This document shows positions 59,494 through 64,000 of a DNA stretch of 64,000 bases, in pieces. The first letter of the stretch is position 1. The number at the start of each line of letters is the position of its first letter. The translations under genes and the position numbers were made by a program. The notes under the pieces were generated by a model. The model was not told where the DNA came from. It searched no databases and was given only the letters and a program-made list of their open reading frames with translations. Source of the stretch: Paenibacillus ihbetae. Lineage in GTDB: Bacteria > Bacillota > Bacilli > Paenibacillales > Paenibacillaceae. The stretch is from assembly GCF_002741055.1 (NCBI RefSeq), contig NZ_CP016809.1, positions 2,626,501 to 2,690,500 on the forward strand. Reading direction: 5' to 3'.

Positions 59494-61167
59494 TTATTTC
59501 AGGAACTCCTCAAGCTTTTTCACATTCTCCTCGTATTCTTTCTGTCTGTATTCCTGCACTTTCGCAAATCCGAGCGACTCGCGTTTAGCCAAGTAATCGT
59601 TCCACACTTGGTCAAACTCCGCATCCGAGGAGGACAGCAGCAGCTTCGGCAGCGTCTTGCCCCATTCGGTCAGGACCTTGTCGTTAATAATCCCTTCCTC
59701 GGAGCTGCCGTCCGGATCAAGCTGATCAAATTGCGAGAAGCTGTGAGCCTTGCCGCGCGTCCAGTCTTCCATCTGCTTGAACGGCTCGACGGCCGGAGGG
59801 GCCCATGCCGGAGTCATGTTTGTGTCCATCATCATCCAGAAGGTGTGGGACGCGCCGTATTTTTTGTCAAACGCGCCGCGGTCGCTGTTCAGCAGCTCCA
59901 CAACCTCAGGGAGGAACTGGTCCTTGCCGTCAATCGTATCCCAGGTAACGCCCTGCTTGCCGAGGTACAGGTCACGCTGTCCTTCTTCGGAGATCAGATA
60001 GCTCAGGAAGCGGATGGCGCGTGCTTTGTCCTTAACATCTTTGGAGATCAGCGTTAACGTCCAGCCGGAGATCGATGGTCCCGACAGCGTCGGCTGGTCC
60101 AGATTGGAGTTGGCCGGTCCGTCTACCGCGATATATACGGAGTTCGGATCGTTCGCGTAGAGCACGTTCTGCTGGTTAGCCATGTCGCTTCGCTGATACA
60201 GCATCGCGAAATAGCGGCCTTGGGCAATCTTCTCTTCCATTTGCGGACGCTTATCTACGAAGATATCCTTGGACAGCAGCCCTTTTTCATTCGCCTGGCG
60301 CAGCGTCTTCAGCCATTTCACGTATTCCGGATCGGTGGAGCGGTCATACAGCTTGCCGTCCTTCTCCAGCGGGATCGCCAGGAAGTTTTGGATATAGCTC
60401 TCGAGCGAATAGTTGCCCTTCTCGTGGAAGTCGTGCAGGCCAAGCGGAATCAGCGGCTGCCCGTTCACGTCCGGGAACATTTTCTTTGCATCTTCAAGCG
60501 CTTTCAAGAAACCTTCAGGCGTGCGCATATCCGGCTTGCCGAGCGCCTCGTACATATCCTTGCGCACGAGGAATGTCTGGTTGGACGTGATGTTGTCGCT
60601 GAACTTCTCGTAATCCTTCGGCGAAGAGGACGCGTTCGGATAGCCGTAGATGTTGCCGTCGTCCTTCGTATACCACGATACCTTTCCAGGATCGGTTACT
60701 TTAAAGAAATACGGATCGTATTGCTCCGCCAGCTCATTCAGCGGCAGGACGAGCTCGCCTTCGATCATTTTCTTAACCGCGTCGTTGTTCCAGTCCAGCG
60801 TGATGAAATCCGGAAGCGTGCCGGAGGCGATCATCGTGTTCATCTTCTCGGTCTCGTTGCCGGCAGGAACGATAAAGTTGATATTAACCCCGGTTTTCTC
60901 GGTTACGTATTGAGAGGTGATGTCTTCTCCCCATTTGTTCGGGAACCAGGCGAAGTTGATGTACCAGTCGAACGTGATCGGCGATGTGTCCACCTTCCAG
61001 CCCGGATCGTCCTGGGTCAGCTTCACTTCCTCTGCAGGGGGCGACTGCTCCCCTTCCTTCTCCGAGGCGTTTTTGTTATCGCCGCCGGACGAGCATGCTG
61101 TCGTAAAGGCCATGACCAGCGCGAACATCAACAGCAGAAGGCTCTTTGGCTTAAGCATCTTGCTCAT
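59494..61167 (-). CDS. Extracellular solute-binding lipoprotein of the second Lpl-type importer
   Basis: 557 residues. Signal MLKPKSLLLLMFALVMAFTTAC with lipid-modified Cys25, then a charged linker. The mature part reads FDWYINFAWFPNKWGEDITSQYVTEKTGVNINFIVPAGNETEKMNTMIASGTLPDFITLDWNND, typical of large LipO/YtcQ-type binding proteins. GGGG lies before ATG 61167. Third gene after two permeases; the importer is upstream of a YesMN-type two-component system, which is the classical partner for this transporter type. Substrate unknown. Confidence 0.88.
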   Translation of the reverse strand: MSKMLKPKSLLLLMFALVMAFTTACSSGGDNKNASEKEGEQSPPAEEVKLTQDDPGWKVDTSPITFDWYINFAWFPNKWGEDITSQYVTEKTGVNINFIVPAGNETEKMNTMIASGTLPDFITLDWNNDAVKKMIEGELVLPLNELAEQYDPYFFKVTDPGKVSWYTKDDGNIYGYPNASSSPKDYEKFSDNITSNQTFLVRKDMYEALGKPDMRTPEGFLKALEDAKKMFPDVNGQPLIPLGLHDFHEKGNYSLESYIQNFLAIPLEKDGKLYDRSTDPEYVKWLKTLRQANEKGLLSKDIFVDKRPQMEEKIAQGRYFAMLYQRSDMANQQNVLYANDPNSVYIAVDGPANSNLDQPTLSGPSISGWTLTLISKDVKDKARAIRFLSYLISEEGQRDLYLGKQGVTWDTIDGKDQFLPEVVELLNSDRGAFDKKYGASHTFWMMMDTNMTPAWAPPAVEPFKQMEDWTRGKAHSFSQFDQLDPDGSSEEGIINDKVLTEWGKTLPKLLLSSSDAEFDQVWNDYLAKRESLGFAKVQEYRQKEYEENVKKLEEFLK

Positions 61168-61339
61168 GTGTTTTTCCCCTTTTCTTATTTAGAGATATGA
61201 TTATATAGAACCCTTGCCAGGAGTGGCAAGAGAAACTACCCTTGCTACGGCAGTACATGCCAAGCGGTTGCCCCGTCGGCCATCCGGAAGCGCCGTCCGG
61301 CTGCATTCATGCCCTGGCGCTCCCGCGGCCGATGCCGGT

Positions 61340-62221
61340 TTATCCCTTGATCGAGCCGATCATCATCCCTTTGACGAAATAGCGCTGCAGGAACGGATAG
61401 ACGAACACGATCGGAAGCGTCGTGACGACCATCGTCGCCATTTTGATCGACTGCGAGGTCACCGTCTTGGAGATGCCTCCCGGCACCTGGGCCATCATCT
61501 GGTTCGAACTGGACTGCGCGATGACCTTGTACAAGTAGGTCTGGATCGGCTGCAGATCCGTGTTGTTGATATAGATCACACCCGTGAAATAGTCGTTCCA
61601 TTGGTAGACGCCGTGGAACAGGGCGATGGTGGCGATGACCGGCATCGAGACCGGCAGCACGACCCGCAGGAAGATCGACCAATCGTTCGCCCCGTCGATC
61701 TTCGCCGCTTCTTCCAGCCCGTCCGGAATTTCCCGGAAGAACGTCATGAAGATGATGAGGTCGAAGAAGCTGAACATGGCGGGAATGATGTAGACCAGGA
61801 AGCTGTCCAGCATGTTAAGGTCCTTGATCAGCAGGTACGTCGGAATCAATCCGCCGCCGAAAAACATCGTGACCGTGCCCAAGAAAATATATAGTTTCCC
61901 GCCGATCAGCCCCTTGCGGGAGAACGCATAAGCTACCATCGCCGTAAACAGAACGTGGACGAATACGCCGATCACCGTTTTGGCGACCGTAATGCCCATG
62001 GCCGTCATGATGCCGGAGCTTTGGAAGACCGCCTCGAAGTTTTGCAGGCTGAACTGCCGCGGCCACCAGTAGATCCCTCCGCGCATGGCGTCCTGCCCGT
62101 CGTTGAAGGCATTGACCAGCACGTACCAGATCGGGTAAATGGTCAGAAAGCATACGATCAGCATGCCGAAATTGTTGAACATGTCGAAGATGGCTTCGCC
62201 CTTTGTTTTGCGTTTAAACAT
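61340..62221 (-). CDS. Carbohydrate ABC transporter permease, LplC/YtcP type
   Basis: 293 residues, about six helices, beginning KTKGEAIFDMFNNFGMLIVCFLTIYPIWYVLVNAFNDG. The EAA loop is GLEEAAKIDGANDWSIFLRVVLPVSMPVIATIALF, and the C-terminus FLQRYFVKGMMIGSIKG is the LplC hallmark. AAAGGAGG is about 12 bases before ATG 62221. It sits between the LplB-type permease and the solute-binding protein; compare the parallel genes at 14169. Confidence 0.9.
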   Translation of the reverse strand: MFKRKTKGEAIFDMFNNFGMLIVCFLTIYPIWYVLVNAFNDGQDAMRGGIYWWPRQFSLQNFEAVFQSSGIMTAMGITVAKTVIGVFVHVLFTAMVAYAFSRKGLIGGKLYIFLGTVTMFFGGGLIPTYLLIKDLNMLDSFLVYIIPAMFSFFDLIIFMTFFREIPDGLEEAAKIDGANDWSIFLRVVLPVSMPVIATIALFHGVYQWNDYFTGVIYINNTDLQPIQTYLYKVIAQSSSNQMMAQVPGGISKTVTSQSIKMATMVVTTLPIVFVYPFLQRYFVKGMMIGSIKG

Positions 62222-62243
62222 CGTTTGCCGCTGCCTCCTTTCG

Positions 62244-63242
62244 TTAGAACAGGGATGTATCGTTCAGTTTTTTGGTAACCCGGTTGGCAATCAGCAGCAG
62301 GATGATCGCAATGATCGACTTGAACAGCGAAACGGCCTGGGCGTATGAATAGCGTCCGTTCTGCAAACCGGTATGGTAGACAAAGATGTCGATGACATTG
62401 CTCGCGCTTTCATTCAGCGTGTTGCGGAGCACCAGGATCTGGTCGAAGTTGGAATTCAGCACACCGCCGACGGCCAGAATGAACAGAATGGAGATGGTTG
62501 CTTTAATTCCCGGGAGCGTGATGTACCACATTTTCTGAAAGCGCCCCGCCCCGTCGATCGTGGCAGCCTCGTACATTTCCGGTGAGATGCTGGCGATGGC
62601 CGCCAGGTAGATGATCGCGGACCAGCCGAGCTCCTTCCAAATATCCGACGTAATAACGATGCCCCAGAAGTACTTCGGCTCGGCCAAATACGTAATAGGC
62701 TGATCGATCACGTTCAGGGAAAGCAGGATTTTGTTGATAATGCCGACATCCGCCAGCCAGGTCATCAGAATGCCGCCGAGGATAACCCAGGAGATGAAGT
62801 GCGGCAAATACGATATCGTCTGGATCGTCCGCTTGTAGCGAAACGACCGGATTTCATTCAGAAACAGCGCAAAAATGATCGGCAGCGGAAACCCGATGAA
62901 CAGCTTCAGCAAGCTGATCCCGAGCGTGTTGCGCATGACGCTCGTGAAATCGTCGTTGGCGAAAAATTCCTTGTAATGCTCCAGTCCTACCCAAGGGGCC
63001 TCGCCAATGGACTTGACGATGTTGAATTCCTTAAAGGCGATGATGACGCCGTACATCGGGATATAGTTGAAAATGATCATCCAGATGACGCCGAGCAGCG
63101 CCATGATCTGCAGATGCCGCTGGCTGTAAAGCTTCTTGAGCCATCGGCTTCGGGCAAACTTCCTCCCGTCCTCAAGGGGCGGCGCAGGCGCCGTGCCCCC
63201 TCCGGTCTCTGCTGCAGGTTCGGCATGGGGTTGATTGCGCAT
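62244..63242 (-). CDS. Carbohydrate ABC transporter permease, LplB type
   Basis: 332 residues. A disordered start is followed by LYSQRHLQIMALLGVIWMIIFNYIPMYGVIIAFKEFN. The EAA loop is YEAATIDGAGRFQKMWYITLPGIKATISILFILAVGG, and the end reads LLIANRVTKKLNDTSLF. First gene of the importer operon. GGAGGTC precedes ATG 63242. No cre box was obvious upstream. Confidence 0.9.
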   Translation of the reverse strand: MRNQPHAEPAAETGGGTAPAPPLEDGRKFARSRWLKKLYSQRHLQIMALLGVIWMIIFNYIPMYGVIIAFKEFNIVKSIGEAPWVGLEHYKEFFANDDFTSVMRNTLGISLLKLFIGFPLPIIFALFLNEIRSFRYKRTIQTISYLPHFISWVILGGILMTWLADVGIINKILLSLNVIDQPITYLAEPKYFWGIVITSDIWKELGWSAIIYLAAIASISPEMYEAATIDGAGRFQKMWYITLPGIKATISILFILAVGGVLNSNFDQILVLRNTLNESASNVIDIFVYHTGLQNGRYSYAQAVSLFKSIIAIILLLIANRVTKKLNDTSLF

Positions 63243-63443
63243 GGTTATGACCTCCAGGTTGATGTCTCTCTATTTTTGTAAACCCTTTCAAATCCTTAGC
63301 TATATTGTAGTCCCACACGGCATCCTCTCGTAAGGTTTCAGATTTCGTATCGGGGTGCTCATTTTTCGGGTGATTTCGGGAATCCGCCTTGCTAGACTCA
63401 CTCGGCATCCCGTGTCCGTAACGCCGACAAAAAAATTGCACAC

Positions 63444-63486
63444 AAAAAAACATGAGCGGAAGCTGATGCTCGCTCCCGCTCATGTT
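63444..63486 (-). terminator. Terminator of the small gene at 63517
   Basis: CATGAGCGG (63451-63459) pairs with CCGCTCATG (63476-63484); on the minus strand a T7 run follows. The sequence between 63243 and 63443 has no supportable gene. Confidence 0.75.
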
Positions 63487-63516
63487 CTCATTTTATATTA
63501 AGCTGCTATCTTTCGG

Positions 63517-63690
63517 TTACTCCGATTTCTCCTGCTCACGCTGCTCATGCTTGCTCTCATGCTCTTGCTGAAACTTCTCGCGCATCAGCTTCTGCATGAT
63601 GAATTTCTCCTGATCATTGAGGCTTCCTTGGTTATCCTGAATGATCATGTTGTCGATGTTGCGCTTGAGTACCTCGCTATGCGTGTTCAA
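63517..63690 (-). CDS. 57-residue hydrophilic protein, unknown function
   Basis: Starts at TTG 63690: MNTHSEVLKRNIDNMIIQDN, continuing QGSLNDQEKFIMQKLMREKFQQEHESKHEQREQEKSE. The C-terminal part is a likely charged helix (Gln/Glu/Lys-rich). AAGGAGTGA precedes the TTG and a terminator follows, so it is a probable free-standing small gene. No family recognised. Confidence 0.6.
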   Translation of the reverse strand: MNTHSEVLKRNIDNMIIQDNQGSLNDQEKFIMQKLMREKFQQEHESKHEQREQEKSE

Positions 63691-63879
63691 TATGATTCAC
63701 TCCTTTTAAATAATTACACCCCTGCAGATTTGCCTAAAAATCTGACAACCTATGACAGGGACATGTGTATTACCTAACCAAACTCCATCCGATGAATCAG
63801 TTTTGGCCGAATTTCCAGGTATCGGGGTATTCGTGAGCGAACCCCCCGAGCCCCCTTCTTCCGGCTCTATCTCTGGGTA

Positions 63880-64000
63880 TTAGCTGCTGCTTCCGTTAAT
63901 CTGGATTCCCTTGCTGAGCGATTTCTGCTGTTTGTTCGTATTGATGAGCTGGGGAAGCTTTCTCGTTTCCTTGACCATAGGGGAATGACACAAGTGGCAC
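63880..64000 (-). CDS. Partial gene with a CxxC motif
   Basis: The minus-strand frame is open from the window edge to TAA at 63880-63882, giving CHLCHSPMVKETRKLPQLIN then TNKQQKSLSKGIQINGSSS. The CxxC pair near the visible start resembles half of a small zinc site. There is no ribosome site before the internal ATG at 63978, so the true start is probably beyond 64000. Function cannot be given from 40 residues. Confidence 0.4.
   Translation of the reverse strand, partial: CHLCHSPMVKETRKLPQLINTNKQQKSLSKGIQINGSSS

Noticed and set aside
1..64000. CRISPR array, tRNA or rRNA genes, prophage or integrase
   Set aside because: No regularly spaced repeats, cloverleaf or rRNA strings, and no phage structural or integrase motifs were seen in any translation.

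Overview
The window reads as chromosomal DNA of a sporulating, low-to-mid GC Gram-positive bacterium, most likely Paenibacillus or a close relative. The evidence is the strong AGGAGG-type ribosome binding sites, a Spo0E-family gene, cre/LacI-type operators, a CsoR-like operator, and several Lpl-type ABC importers paired with AraC-type or YesM/YesN-like regulators. No rRNA, tRNA, CRISPR array or intact insertion sequence was seen.

Layout. 1-3.4 kb: the tail of a LacI regulator, beta-phosphoglucomutase and a GH65 (maltose) phosphorylase with a MalR-like operator. 3.7-6.5 kb: an EAL phosphodiesterase and a membrane GGDEF cyclase. 6.8-7.2 kb: a VOC protein. 7.4-10.8 kb: a TPP riboswitch leading a ThiXYZ-type ABC importer of a thiamine precursor plus a thiamine-binding DUF77 protein; a TatD hydrolase follows. 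12.1 kb: a Spo0E-like phosphatase. 12.5-18.7 kb: an Lpl-type ABC importer with a cre site in its promoter, divergent from a membrane AraC regulator. 19-20.3 kb: an NfrA-like nitroreductase and an orphan copZ under a CsoR-like site. 20.5-28.7 kb: a DUF5317 protein, a 33-residue membrane peptide, a GGDEF-HD-GYP protein, a GT39-like membrane protein, a SurA-N-like protein and a UvrD-type helicase.

29-35.6 kb: a probable beta-mannoside uptake and phosphorolysis locus (LacI regulator, ABC importer, DUF1861, GH130) with two LacI-type operators and a cre-like box. 35.9-41.2 kb: VOC, MFS exporter plus PadR, aldo/keto reductase, small membrane proteins and a second nitroreductase. 41.6-45 kb: S9 peptidase and a secreted type II asparaginase. 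45.4-47.5 kb: ECF sigma / anti-sigma / lipoprotein operon. 47.6-51.7 kb: sucrose PTS operon (scrR, scrB, scrA) with paired operators. 51.7-52.7 kb: an AT-rich patch with one orphan gene. 52.8-55.2 kb: a MATE transporter divergent from an AraC regulator. 55.2-55.8 kb: a Fur-box transcript with a structured leader and a 50-residue ORF. 55.8-63.2 kb: a YesMN-type two-component system behind a second Lpl-type ABC importer. 63.5-64 kb: two small genes, the last cut by the window edge.

Overall theme: uptake and phosphorolytic or phosphotransferase use of oligosaccharides under carbon catabolite control, mixed with c-di-GMP, redox and metal-response genes. No obviously new multi-gene defence or biosynthetic system is visible. 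The items most worth following are the Fur-controlled leader/small-ORF transcript at 55.2-55.8 kb, the AT-rich orphan gene at 52.2 kb, the non-canonical start at 23,774, and several unassigned perfect operators over promoters.
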